Part shown: in pieces, positions 1 to 8,649 of the stretch
How positions within the stretch are numbered: the first letter of the stretch is position 1
Layout of the letters: each line of letters starts with the position of its first letter
Source: Gallionella sp.
GTDB lineage: Bacteria; Pseudomonadota; Gammaproteobacteria; Burkholderiales; Gallionellaceae
Direction: 5' to 3'
Assembly (NCBI GenBank): GCA_030645535.1
Contig: JAUSNM010000113.1
Span: 1-64,000, forward strand
DNA length: 64,000 bases
Notes under the pieces: model-generated
The model's input: the letters and a program-made list of their open reading frames with translations, nothing else
Databases searched by the model: none
What the model was told of the DNA's origin: nothing
Program-made: the position numbers and the translations under genes

Positions 1-874
1 GCTGGTTATCCGCAGTACAGAAGGCCAGAGCGGGCAAGCCCAGACAACAGCGCTCCCATGTTGCCGAACCACCTGCTCCTATCGCAAGGTCAGCAGCCGC
101 CATCAATTCCGCCATGCGGTTTGTTTGCACATGGCAAACAAACCCATTCGCTGCACACATCCCCTCGATTTCTGCAAGGCGCGGATGCTGCGCACCGATT
201 ACCACATCGATATGAAAACCAGAAACATCTATCTCGGACAGTGCTTCAATTGCGCGACCTGTATAGTTATCGGCATCGACACCGCCAAAAAATACCAGGA
301 TTCGTTTGACCGCCCCTGTGCGCGGCTTGACCTGATCACGAAATCTTCGAAACTCGTCCCGCAACAACGCATAGCGAGGGCCAAGCAGCAACTGACAATG
401 CGACGGCACTTTGCCGGCATAGCGCGTCTGCATATCTGCATAAAAATTCTGATCCAGCAGCACATCGCAATCGTGTTGACGGTCGGCGATATCGTCAATG
501 ACCATAATCTGCCTGGCAGTTCCGCGTAAGGCGCTTTCCCAACGCGCATCCAGTGCATAGTGGTCAACGACCAGACTATCCCATGATTGATCAGACAGCG
601 CCTGAATGGTAGCTTGAGCGTCCTGTTTCTGGCTGGCTCCCAGCCAATGCGCGTGAGCCAGATCGCCGGTAACCGGCGGGGTTAAATCACTTTCCAGCGA
701 TACGAACTCCACGTCTTTTGCTGCCAGCATATCTCGCAAATGCAACGGCAGGTCGCGGCTGACAAAGCGAATCTGCGCACCGCGCTGTTTCAGCGCATCC
801 GCCAGGGTCAGGCAGCGCATGAAATGCCCTGTGCCGATCTGGCCGGTTGCATCGGTGCGAAAAACAATCCTCAT
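1..874 (-). CDS. pseG: PseG, UDP-sugar hydrolase of pseudaminic acid synthesis (3' end beyond window)
   Basis: Partial gene: the reading frame is open from an ATG at 874 to the window edge, so only the first 291 residues are seen. PseG removes UDP from UDP-2,4-diacetamido-2,4,6-trideoxy-L-altrose in CMP-pseudaminic acid synthesis (family knowledge). Visible motifs are GQIGTGHFMRC near the N-terminus, whose His17 matches the catalytic His of the family, a DHY motif near residue 100, an FFGG turn, and a GAGGSATWERC nucleotide-binding loop near the visible end. It lies just downstream of the cytidylyltransferase/aminotransferase gene, separated by 10 nt. The remaining pathway genes (acetyltransferase PseH, synthase PseI) would be expected beyond the left edge; that is inference. 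Confidence 0.9.
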   Translation of the reverse strand, partial: MRIVFRTDATGQIGTGHFMRCLTLADALKQRGAQIRFVSRDLPLHLRDMLAAKDVEFVSLESDLTPPVTGDLAHAHWLGASQKQDAQATIQALSDQSWDSLVVDHYALDARWESALRGTARQIMVIDDIADRQHDCDVLLDQNFYADMQTRYAGKVPSHCQLLLGPRYALLRDEFRRFRDQVKPRTGAVKRILVFFGGVDADNYTGRAIEALSEIDVSGFHIDVVIGAQHPRLAEIEGMCAANGFVCHVQTNRMAELMAAADLAIGAGGSATWERCCLGLPALAFCTADNQ

Positions 875-884
875 TCCTGCTTTC

Positions 885-2912
885 TCAATTCAACCGTTTA
901 AATCCGCCATGACACACAGGTCCGTTAAGCAAGCTCATCACATCCCTGCCCTCTTCGCACTCTTTAATCAATGCAAATACAGGGGCTAGTGCGTCAAAGA
1001 AACCCGCCACCACGTCCGGCGTATGATCAATGCAGACATACACGCTGTTACCCGCCAGATAACCTTTGGCCAGCATTTCCTGAGTGATGAGTGTCTTGTA
1101 GGCCAACGCATCAGGGCTTTGGAACGTAAAGCCCGTAAGCGACGGCAAACCCCAGTGATCGATCTTGAGATCGTGCTTGTCGGCGAGTTTTTGCCAGCCC
1201 TGACGAATGTTCAAGCCGGTCTGGGTAATGGTGTCCCAGGACTTGATCCGTTCCATGACCTCCAAAGTCTTGAGGGCGGCAGTCGGGCCGATGCGCTCCG
1301 TCCAGAACGTGCTGCTGATAAAAGTCGTCTGCGCCGCTTCCATGACTTCACGCCTGCCGATGGTAGCGGTAATACCGTAGCCGTTGCCCAATGCCTTGCC
1401 GAACATCGCCATGTCCGGTTCAACGCCGTATTTTTTATGCAGACCGCCAAATGTTTCACGGAAGCCGGAAGTGCATTCGTCAAAAATCAGCACAATGCCG
1501 CGGTCGGTGGCAAGCTTGCGCACCTTATGCAGGAAATTGTCCTCGGGACCCATGTTGCGAACCACTTCCATCTTGATCACGCCGATGTCGTGAGCAATGA
1601 CCAGCGCTTCCAGCTCGGCATAGTTGTTGTAGTTGAACGGGAATACCGTGCCGCGCAGATTTTGCGGTACGCCATTGGGCGCCAGACCCGGCAACAGGTG
1701 ACCCGCCAAGCTCTTGTCATCGCCAAGGTTTGCGGACAAGTACCAGTCATGCCATCCGTGATAGCCACAAATGGCTACGTTGTCCTTGCCGGAAGCCGCG
1801 CGTGCAATGCGAATCGCAATGGCGTTGGCCTCACCACCTGAGCGTGCAAGCCGCACCATATCCGCCCACGGGTGTATCTCGATCAGTTTTTCCGCCAGAT
1901 ACACTTCTTCCGGACAATTGAAAGTAGACATATTTCCGGCATCAATGGTCTTGCGGACTGCGTCATCAACTTCCTGATGTCCATACCCCAATATATTGGT
2001 ACCGATACCCATGATAAACATGTCAGTAAATTCGTTGCCGTCCAGATCCCAGACCTTGCAACCTTTAGCCTTGCTGAAATATGCAGGCCACTGATCCGGC
2101 AGAAACATTTCAGCGCGTTTTGAGAGCAGCATGTTGCCGCCGGGGATGATTTGTTTAGCGCGTTTCCAAAGTTTTTGGCCCGTACCCATGGTAGCTCCTT
2201 CGTTTCTAATCAAATGTTTGTTTATATTAAATATTTCCGGCTGACGCAGTTGTAAATCAAGCACCTCGCCCCAGGTAAAATTGGTACGCGGGGAAAAATA
2301 TTGGAATACCTGTTCGATCACCACGAAGTCAGCGGGCTCATCGACTGTCCAGCGCAACGCTGAATAATCCTGACTGTGTTGCATGGCCGCAGTAATAAAT
2401 CTGCCCTGTTCACGCAGGTAAGGCGTGACATGTTCCCGATCAAAGGGTTTGCTGGTCTCCTGGCTGGCTTGTTCCAGCGCTTTGAACGTGCAGACCTCAA
2501 TATCCAATCCATCCGGGTAAGTCGGGGGTGCAATATTACTGAAGTAATCCACACCGGCGGCCTTGAAGCTGCGAATGACTTCGTCCACCAACTCGGGATC
2601 CACCAGCGGACAGTCACCGGTAATGCGCACCACCACATCTGCATGGTGCTTTCGTGCAGCCTGCACAAAACGGTCGAGCACATCATTTTCGCTGCCTTGT
2701 TCGCAGGCATAGCCCAGCTTGCGGACATGTTCAACCAGCGGTTGGTTGCGTTCGTCAACCGATGAAGCGACGACAATTTCATCCAGCTCTTTGGCGCGCG
2801 ACAAGCGGGAGAGCAACAGTTCGATCATCGGGACGCCGCCTATTGGTTTCATCACCTTGTCAGGCAAACGAGTGGAACCCATGCGGGCTTGAACCAGCGC
2901 AACAATTTTCAT
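885..2912 (-). CDS. SpsF/PseF-like cytidylyltransferase fused to a class III aminotransferase
   Basis: 675 residues from the ATG at 2912, which overlaps the preceding stop as ATGA; a TTG four codons earlier is less likely. Residues 1-245 form an SpsF-type nucleotidyltransferase (ALVQARMGSTRLPDKV at the N-terminus, RITGDCPLVDP in the middle) expected to make a CMP-sugar. Residues 246-675 form a class III PLP aminotransferase resembling glutamate-1-semialdehyde aminomutase; the PLP lysine is in MFGKALGNG, Lys506. The junction has no stop, yet Met246 (ATG at 2189) is preceded by a strong AAGGAG seven bases upstream, so the second half may also be made separately. It sits between an aldo/keto reductase and pseG. 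CMP activation of the nonulosonic acid plus an amino-transfer step is inferred; the exact substrate is unknown. Confidence 0.88.
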   Translation of the reverse strand: MKIVALVQARMGSTRLPDKVMKPIGGVPMIELLLSRLSRAKELDEIVVASSVDERNQPLVEHVRKLGYACEQGSENDVLDRFVQAARKHHADVVVRITGDCPLVDPELVDEVIRSFKAAGVDYFSNIAPPTYPDGLDIEVCTFKALEQASQETSKPFDREHVTPYLREQGRFITAAMQHSQDYSALRWTVDEPADFVVIEQVFQYFSPRTNFTWGEVLDLQLRQPEIFNINKHLIRNEGATMGTGQKLWKRAKQIIPGGNMLLSKRAEMFLPDQWPAYFSKAKGCKVWDLDGNEFTDMFIMGIGTNILGYGHQEVDDAVRKTIDAGNMSTFNCPEEVYLAEKLIEIHPWADMVRLARSGGEANAIAIRIARAASGKDNVAICGYHGWHDWYLSANLGDDKSLAGHLLPGLAPNGVPQNLRGTVFPFNYNNYAELEALVIAHDIGVIKMEVVRNMGPEDNFLHKVRKLATDRGIVLIFDECTSGFRETFGGLHKKYGVEPDMAMFGKALGNGYGITATIGRREVMEAAQTTFISSTFWTERIGPTAALKTLEVMERIKSWDTITQTGLNIRQGWQKLADKHDLKIDHWGLPSLTGFTFQSPDALAYKTLITQEMLAKGYLAGNSVYVCIDHTPDVVAGFFDALAPVFALIKECEEGRDVMSLLNGPVCHGGFKRLN

Positions 2913-3778
2913 AATTTGGACCAACTTGCAGGGTTTATCAAATTCTCATCTTCGCATTGCAAATCGGGAAAATCATCTGGTGCGACACTGGCCGCAGCAC
3001 TGATAATTTGCTGCAACTGGTTCACGCTGTCCGCCCCGACGACGACACGGTCGATTTCGGGAAAAGAAAGCGGAAACGCCAGACACGCCTGAACAGCCAA
3101 TACATTGTTGCGCGAAAGCCAGCCATGCCATTTACCCCATAAATCGGACCAGGGTGAAAATTTGTCCGGAATAGCGCCTTTCGACATCAACAGCAAGCCC
3201 TGTAAAAATGCCGAACGAATATGGATTTCAACACCTTCGTCCTTCAGGCGCTGCAACCAGCCAGAGGCGTGCAAGCGCCGATCGGCCAGATTGAATGGTG
3301 CTTGCACCAGATCAAAACGGTAGCGTTGAGTGAGCGCTTCCAATTCATCAGGTGCGTAGATGGAAACACCCAACTTTTGCACTTGCCCCGCTTCTTTTAA
3401 ACCTTGCAAAGCGTGATAGAGTGTTTCGCCGCCTGACTCCAGCAACTGCTGCGGGCGATGCAGCAACAGTCCATACACAGAACTCACACCAAGGCGGGAC
3501 AGCGATGCGGCAACTTGCTCTTCGACCCAGCCGCTTACATCAGCACATCCGTCCGGTACTGCAGGCAATTTAGTCACCAGCTTGAAACCTTGTGTGCCCA
3601 CTTCACCCAGGCAGGTTTCGCTCTCACCGTAAGCAATGGCGGTATCGAGTGTGTCAATGCCATTGGTCGCGGCCAATTGCAGCATGGCCTTCGCGTTCGA
3701 CCGCGTGACCTGACCGTCCTGATTGGCAATGCCATAGGGCAGGCCAAATTGGGCCGTGCCGAGAGCAAGCCTGCTCAT
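2909..3778 (-). CDS. Aldo/keto reductase of the nonulosonic acid cluster
   Basis: 289-residue aldo/keto reductase. The N-terminus LALGTAQFGLPYGIAN and the segment DTLDTAIAYGESE give the catalytic Asp and Tyr; a Lys follows in LVTKLPAV and a His in LLLHRP, completing the AKR tetrad. These enzymes reduce carbonyls with NADPH. The gene overlaps both neighbours by ATGA (start within the pseC stop, stop within the start of the transferase fusion), so it is translationally coupled to the pathway. AKRs are not part of the minimal six-step pseudaminic acid route, so it probably serves a tailoring or alternative-sugar branch together with the adjacent class III aminotransferase; that role is inferred. 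Confidence 0.85.
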   Translation of the reverse strand: MSRLALGTAQFGLPYGIANQDGQVTRSNAKAMLQLAATNGIDTLDTAIAYGESETCLGEVGTQGFKLVTKLPAVPDGCADVSGWVEEQVAASLSRLGVSSVYGLLLHRPQQLLESGGETLYHALQGLKEAGQVQKLGVSIYAPDELEALTQRYRFDLVQAPFNLADRRLHASGWLQRLKDEGVEIHIRSAFLQGLLLMSKGAIPDKFSPWSDLWGKWHGWLSRNNVLAVQACLAFPLSFPEIDRVVVGADSVNQLQQIISAAASVAPDDFPDLQCEDENLINPASWSKL

Positions 3779-4941
3779 CGAACCGCCTCGGTCAATGCGC
3801 TCAAAACGTCCTTTTGCTGTTTCTCCGTCATTCCCGGGTACATCGGCAGACTGATCGCTTCGGCGTAATATCGCTCGCCCTCAGGACAATACCCGGCCTT
3901 GAACCCCAAACCTTCATAGTAAGGCTGGCAAGGCACCGGAATGTAGTGCAGGTTTACGCCGACGCCTGCCGCACGCAATGCCTCGAATACCTGGCGATGT
4001 GTCTTAACTATTTCACCAAGTTTCAGACGGATCACATACAGATGCAAACCTGAATAGCCGTCTGCATGCTGCCAGGGAATAACCACCGGCAGGTCGGCCA
4101 GTAACTGGTCATAGCGCCTGGCGATGGCATGCCGCCTGGTGACAAATTCGTCCAGCCGCTGCATCTGGCTCAGGCCTAAAGCTGCCTGCAAATCGGTCAT
4201 GCGATAGTTGAAACCAAGGTCGATCTGCTGGTAGTACCACGGGCCATCCGGCGCATGGGTCATATCGTTCACGTCGCGGGTGATGCCGTGGCTGCGCAGC
4301 AGCTGCATGCGCTTAGCCAACGCTGCGCTATTAGTCATCGCCATGCCGCCTTCGGCAGTGGTGATGATCTTGACCGGGTGGAAGCTGAATACGGTGATGT
4401 CGCTGTAACGACAATTACCGATCGGTTCGCCGCGATATTTCCCGCCGATCGCATGCGACGCGTCTTCGATAATCTTGAAACCGTATCGCTGGCTGAGCGC
4501 GTGAATGCCCGCCATGTCGCAGGGCTGTCCGCACAGATGCACAGGAATCACTACTTTAGGAAGTTTTCCGGCATGCTCAGCTTGCGCCAGTTTCTCTGCC
4601 AGGCGCTCCAAACTCATGTTGTAGGTGTGTGGATCGATATCGACGAAATCGACACTCGCACCGCAATAGAGCGCACAGTTTGCGCTCGCCACGAAGGTGA
4701 TCGGTGTCGTCCAGACCACATCGCCCTTGCCCACGCCCAACGCCAAACAGGCTATGTGCAGCGCGCTGGTGGCGCTGTTCACCGCAACTGCATGCTGCGC
4801 ACCGCAGTAGTCTGCAAGGGTTCTTTCAAAAGCGGGAACTGCCGGGCCCTGGGTCAGGAAGTCGGAGCGCAGCACTTCCACGACCGCCTGGATGTCTGCC
4901 TCTGATATGTCCTGGCGGCCGTAGGGAATCACCGTTGTCAT
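3775..4941 (-). CDS. pseC: PseC, UDP-4-amino-4,6-dideoxy-N-acetyl-altrosamine transaminase
   Basis: 388-residue DegT/DnrJ/EryC1/StrS sugar aminotransferase. It begins IPYGRQDISEADIQAV, typical of PseC, and carries the internal-aldimine lysine in SFHPVKIITTAEGG (Lys191) and the EDASHAIGG motif. It transfers an amino group from glutamate to C4 of the keto-sugar made by PseB. It overlaps pseB by ATGA and the downstream aldo/keto reductase likewise. Length and placement directly after pseB match the family. Related DegT enzymes act on other 4-keto sugars, but the PseB partner makes PseC the best call. Confidence 0.93.
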   Translation of the reverse strand: MTTVIPYGRQDISEADIQAVVEVLRSDFLTQGPAVPAFERTLADYCGAQHAVAVNSATSALHIACLALGVGKGDVVWTTPITFVASANCALYCGASVDFVDIDPHTYNMSLERLAEKLAQAEHAGKLPKVVIPVHLCGQPCDMAGIHALSQRYGFKIIEDASHAIGGKYRGEPIGNCRYSDITVFSFHPVKIITTAEGGMAMTNSAALAKRMQLLRSHGITRDVNDMTHAPDGPWYYQQIDLGFNYRMTDLQAALGLSQMQRLDEFVTRRHAIARRYDQLLADLPVVIPWQHADGYSGLHLYVIRLKLGEIVKTHRQVFEALRAAGVGVNLHYIPVPCQPYYEGLGFKAGYCPEGERYYAEAISLPMYPGMTEKQQKDVLSALTEAVR

Positions 4942-5936
4942 ATCTTGCCGACTTTTTCACGGTTCTGCGCGATCCACGCCTGCAACGAAGCAACGCTCAT
5001 CCATTCGGTGTTGTTGTCCGAGCAATAAGTAAAGTTTTCAGCCACCCTGATACCATCCTTGATGCGGTATTGGTCATTGCACCACTCGTGTATGGCTGGC
5101 AATATTTTAAAGTGTTCGGGATATTCGTAGGTGTAGAGCGCGTCTTCCGTACCGATCATTTGCTCGTGGAGCTTTTCACCGGGACGGATGCCAACAACCT
5201 CGTGCTCCGCACCAGGAACTGAGGCAGTCGCGACATCCGTCACTTTCATCGAGGGGATTTTCTTGACGTAGATTTCCCCGCCGACCATGTCTTCAAAGGC
5301 GTGCCACACCAGCTCCACGCCTTGCTCCAGCGTGATCATGAAGCGGGTCATGCGGGGATCCGTGATTGGCAATGTACCCTTGTCTGCAATCGACAAGAAG
5401 AATGGAATGACGGAACCGCGCGAGCCCATCACGTTGCCATAACGCACCACAGCAAAACGGCTGTCGTGTGACCCCGCATAGGAATTGCCGGCCACAAACA
5501 GCTTGTCGGATGCCAGTTTTGTCGCGCCGTAAAGATTAGCCGGGCTGCTGGCTTTGTCAGTCGAGAGTGCAACGACACGTTTAACACCCCGATCAATACA
5601 CGCATCGATCAGATTCATCGCGCCGATCACGTTGGTCTTGACGCACTCGAATGGATTGTATTCGGCAGTGGGTACAATCTTGGTTGCGGCGGCATGAACC
5701 ACATAATCGATACCATCCAGTGCACGTGACAAGCGGTCCTTGTCGCGCACATCGCCGATGAAAAAACGCACGCGCGGGTCATCGGCATAGAGTTTGGCCA
5801 TTTCCCACTGCTTCATCTCGTCGCGCGAGTAGATAACCAGACGGCGCGGGTTATATTTGGCTAGTGTAAGCGGAACAAAAGTATGTCCGAATGAGCCTGT
5901 ACCGCCGGTAATCAGGATGGATGAATTTGTTAACAT
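4938..5936 (-). CDS. pseB: PseB, UDP-GlcNAc 4,6-dehydratase (C5-inverting)
   Basis: 332 residues from the ATG at 5936 (MLTNSSILITGGTGSFG), which begins one base after the stop of the upstream ABC transporter; a longer in-frame start at 6026 would lie inside that gene and is rejected. It is an extended SDR with a GGTGSFGHTF NAD-binding loop and the PseB-style STDKASSPANLYGATK active-site segment that carries the dehydratase Asp-Lys pair and the Tyr-x3-Lys. It converts UDP-GlcNAc to a 4-keto-6-deoxy-L-arabino-hexulose, the first committed step towards pseudaminic acid. It heads the ATGA-coupled chain pseB-pseC-AKR-fusion. Confidence 0.94.
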   Translation of the reverse strand: MLTNSSILITGGTGSFGHTFVPLTLAKYNPRRLVIYSRDEMKQWEMAKLYADDPRVRFFIGDVRDKDRLSRALDGIDYVVHAAATKIVPTAEYNPFECVKTNVIGAMNLIDACIDRGVKRVVALSTDKASSPANLYGATKLASDKLFVAGNSYAGSHDSRFAVVRYGNVMGSRGSVIPFFLSIADKGTLPITDPRMTRFMITLEQGVELVWHAFEDMVGGEIYVKKIPSMKVTDVATASVPGAEHEVVGIRPGEKLHEQMIGTEDALYTYEYPEHFKILPAIHEWCNDQYRIKDGIRVAENFTYCSDNNTEWMSVASLQAWIAQNREKVGKI

Positions 5937-5937
5937 G

Positions 5938-7734
5938 TCATAAGTCCGTATTATTTTGAAAATTATTTTTAGACTGTAAATCAGACTTGGGGGAGGAAAG
6001 CATTTCTGCCGGGCACCCTTCTTCAACTACCTTGCCATGCTCCAGACGAAATAAACGGTCGCAATTCTCAACTGTGGACAGTCTGTGTGCGACGATAATG
6101 ATCGTCTTACTGCCCTGCAGCGCCGCAACGGCTTCCATTACCTCATGCTCAGTCTCACCATCCAATGCACTGGTGGCTTCATCGAGCACCAATACGGCGG
6201 GGTCATGATAGAGCGCCCTTGCAACACCGATACGCTGACGCTGACCGCCGGAAAGCCGGACGCCTCTTTCGCCCACCATTGTTTCGAGTCCTTCCGGCAG
6301 AGCGGAGACGAATTCATCAAGCTGTGCTGCCTTGACAGCACGGTGTACGGCCAGATCATCAATCAGCTCTTCGGTGAGGCCAAATGCCACATTACGCCTG
6401 AGCGTATCATCCGTCAGATAAATGGATTGGGGCACGTACCCGATATGATCCTGCCATTGACGCAATCCCTGCTGAATATCGTGCCCATCCACCTCAACCA
6501 GCCCGGAACTCGGCGCGAGAAGCCCCAGGATCACATCGATCAGGGTACTCTTGCCCGAACCGCTGGCTCCGATGAAACCGACACATTCACCTTTTCTGAT
6601 ATCGATGGAGATGCCGTCGAGTGCCGGCAATGTTGCTGCGGGATAGTAATATTCGATGTCAGTCAGACGTAGTTGATTTTTTAATTCTTGCTGACTGCCG
6701 GTTTGCCGGCTGGCAAGGTCGGGAGAAGTCAGCTTTAATTCTTCATAGAGCGTGTTGACAACGGGTAAGCTGTAACGCAACGCTTGAACCGAAACCAACA
6801 CTCGATTTATCGAAGGCATAAGACGGAAAGCTGCTGCGGCAAATAGTCCGAGCGTAGGGATGATACTCGTCATGTCGCGCCCCTGACTGAGCATACTAAA
6901 CACCAGAATTGCCAAACCGGTTACTGCGAGCAGTTCAAATATCAGGCGCGGAAAGTTCTGGAAGGTGGATTGAAGCTTCCCTACACGTGTACTTTTGATA
7001 TTGTGCGTATTGAACTGTTCCAGGAAATCAATCTCGCGGCCGAGCAACTTGACGTCTTTGGCGCCGCCCAATCCCTGCTGAAGATGCTGGATACACAGAC
7101 CATCATGAATCTGACGCTCAACGCCCCACCTGGAGATACGTTCACGCGTCAAACGGTGAAAACCCCAGGCAGCCCCGCCAAGCACGACAACCACAATCAA
7201 TGCTCCCAATGGCTCTACAAGCAACAGCAGAATGGCAATACCGGCAAGCACCATAAGCTCGGTGAACAACATCAGCGAGCTGGTCATTACCCCCGCAAAA
7301 ATACTCACTTCACCAATCACATTACGAACCAGTTGTGCCGAATTCCGCTGCAAATGGAACGTGTAAGGCTGGCGCAAATAGATGGCAAACAGCCGCTGAG
7401 AAAGTGTTGCCTGCACATCAAAAGCAAAATGAGTTTGCCTCCAGATAAGAAAAGCGAGAAAAAGGTTTTTGACGAGGTAAACACCTACAAGACCGAGCAT
7501 GGCGGCAGTGATCAACTCTCTTTGCGAGGGTTTTCCCAAAAAGCCGAGGATGGGTGCAATTGCCGGATATCTGGCAACAAGATCGCCTTGCATCATGAGT
7601 GTTATAGCCGGAATGACCAGTCCGACACCCAGCGTTTCCAATAGCATTCCCACTATCATCAGAGCGAACAGCACTGCTGCTCCCCGGCGCTCTGTATGGG
7701 TGAGCAAAGCATATATTTTGGCAAAAGTGTTCAT
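5938..7734 (-). CDS. ABC transporter with fused permease and ATPase domains, PglK-like lipid-linked glycan flippase
   Basis: 598 residues: an N-terminal six-helix ABC exporter domain (roughly residues 15-320) followed by an ATPase domain with Walker A GASGSGKST near 390, signature LSGGQRQRIG near 495 and Walker B VLVLDEATSALD near 515, then the VAHRLSTV switch. The start resembles PglK flippases, with two hydrophobic helices and the LGVGLVIPAI segment. Its place inside a sugar-nucleotide and glycosyltransferase locus suggests it flips an undecaprenyl-linked glycan across the inner membrane. It is followed by pseB with a one-base gap. Lipid A or peptide export by MsbA-like relatives is the alternative. 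Confidence 0.85.
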   Translation of the reverse strand: MNTFAKIYALLTHTERRGAAVLFALMIVGMLLETLGVGLVIPAITLMMQGDLVARYPAIAPILGFLGKPSQRELITAAMLGLVGVYLVKNLFLAFLIWRQTHFAFDVQATLSQRLFAIYLRQPYTFHLQRNSAQLVRNVIGEVSIFAGVMTSSLMLFTELMVLAGIAILLLLVEPLGALIVVVVLGGAAWGFHRLTRERISRWGVERQIHDGLCIQHLQQGLGGAKDVKLLGREIDFLEQFNTHNIKSTRVGKLQSTFQNFPRLIFELLAVTGLAILVFSMLSQGRDMTSIIPTLGLFAAAAFRLMPSINRVLVSVQALRYSLPVVNTLYEELKLTSPDLASRQTGSQQELKNQLRLTDIEYYYPAATLPALDGISIDIRKGECVGFIGASGSGKSTLIDVILGLLAPSSGLVEVDGHDIQQGLRQWQDHIGYVPQSIYLTDDTLRRNVAFGLTEELIDDLAVHRAVKAAQLDEFVSALPEGLETMVGERGVRLSGGQRQRIGVARALYHDPAVLVLDEATSALDGETEHEVMEAVAALQGSKTIIIVAHRLSTVENCDRLFRLEHGKVVEEGCPAEMLSSPKSDLQSKNNFQNNTDL

Positions 7735-7830
7735 GCGACGCTACTTATTCTGGTTATATTCATAAACTTCTGCAAATAACTACTGTGTAGCCAACGCCCC
7801 GGTGCAGGAAATAAAAGAAGGTTGTCATCG

Positions 7831-8649
7831 CTAACTGGTCAGTTGTTTCTTCATGAAATCATTTTCCAAATGCTTTTCAATCTTTATAAAATCAATATCC
7901 ACAAATTCGCGCAATCTGGTTATATCTGCCCGGGAATATTCAGCCTCTTTCGCCTGTGCGTGCCGAATAGATAAGTCGGGAAATCGTTTAATAACCAACT
8001 CGACCAATGTTGATATTTTAGTTGCAACGCCTGTACCAATGTTCAAATGCGTGTAAGGGATATTTCTCTTCAGCAACTTCAACACCACTGATGCCACATC
8101 TGATACATGAATAAAATCGCGCTGTGCAATCCCCATATTATTCAAGGTGAAAGGCGCGCCAGTTTCTAATGCGCGTTCTAAGCGACTAATGATGGAAAAT
8201 TTATCTTGCCCGCCATACATGTTGAAAACTCGAAGGATCTCGAACTTTATTCCATGTACCGAACAGAACTCGGCAATCAATTTTTCATTCAGTAACTTGC
8301 TAATTCCATTGATGCTGACCGGACAACATTGATTATCTTCATTGGTGCGCATGTCTTCTCCATACACAGCGCAACTACTCAAAAAAATGAAACGTGGAAC
8401 TTGATGTTTGTGCATTGCCTCCAGCAAGGCTGCAGTTGAAAGCAAATTGGAATTAAACAGGCTTACTGGAGAAATGGATGCCTGAGTATGCAAATCGCTC
8501 GCAGCGTGAATCACCACATCAATATTCTGAGCAAGCTTAATATCAATGTCATCCCAGTCACTGCGGTTAAGTTGAATAACCTCAAAGTCTGCCTGCTTGA
8601 GAAACTCGCGTCCGAAATTGCCGCCAGCTCCAGTTAATAGAATTTTCAT
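7831..8649 (-). CDS. NAD-dependent epimerase/dehydratase (extended SDR) lacking the catalytic Tyr
   Basis: 272-residue extended SDR. The nucleotide-binding loop is GAGGNFGREF and the active-site Ser lies in FLSSCAVYGED. The position normally held by the catalytic tyrosine of YGxSK is asparagine: it reads NGISKLLNE, with Asn114 and Lys118. The rest of the fold (RVFNMYGG, RDFIHVSDVA) looks intact. It overlaps the upstream glycosyltransferase by ATGA, so it belongs to the glycan operon. It probably acts on a nucleotide sugar or has become non-catalytic; the substrate is unknown. Confidence 0.82.
   Translation of the reverse strand: MKILLTGAGGNFGREFLKQADFEVIQLNRSDWDDIDIKLAQNIDVVIHAASDLHTQASISPVSLFNSNLLSTAALLEAMHKHQVPRFIFLSSCAVYGEDMRTNEDNQCCPVSINGISKLLNEKLIAEFCSVHGIKFEILRVFNMYGGQDKFSIISRLERALETGAPFTLNNMGIAQRDFIHVSDVASVVLKLLKRNIPYTHLNIGTGVATKISTLVELVIKRFPDLSIRHAQAKEAEYSRADITRLREFVDIDFIKIEKHLENDFMKKQLTS

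Noticed and set aside
5937-6026. Longer start for pseB within the ABC transporter gene
   Set aside because: The extra 30 residues are not SDR-like, and the ATG at 5936 directly precedes the nucleotide-binding domain.
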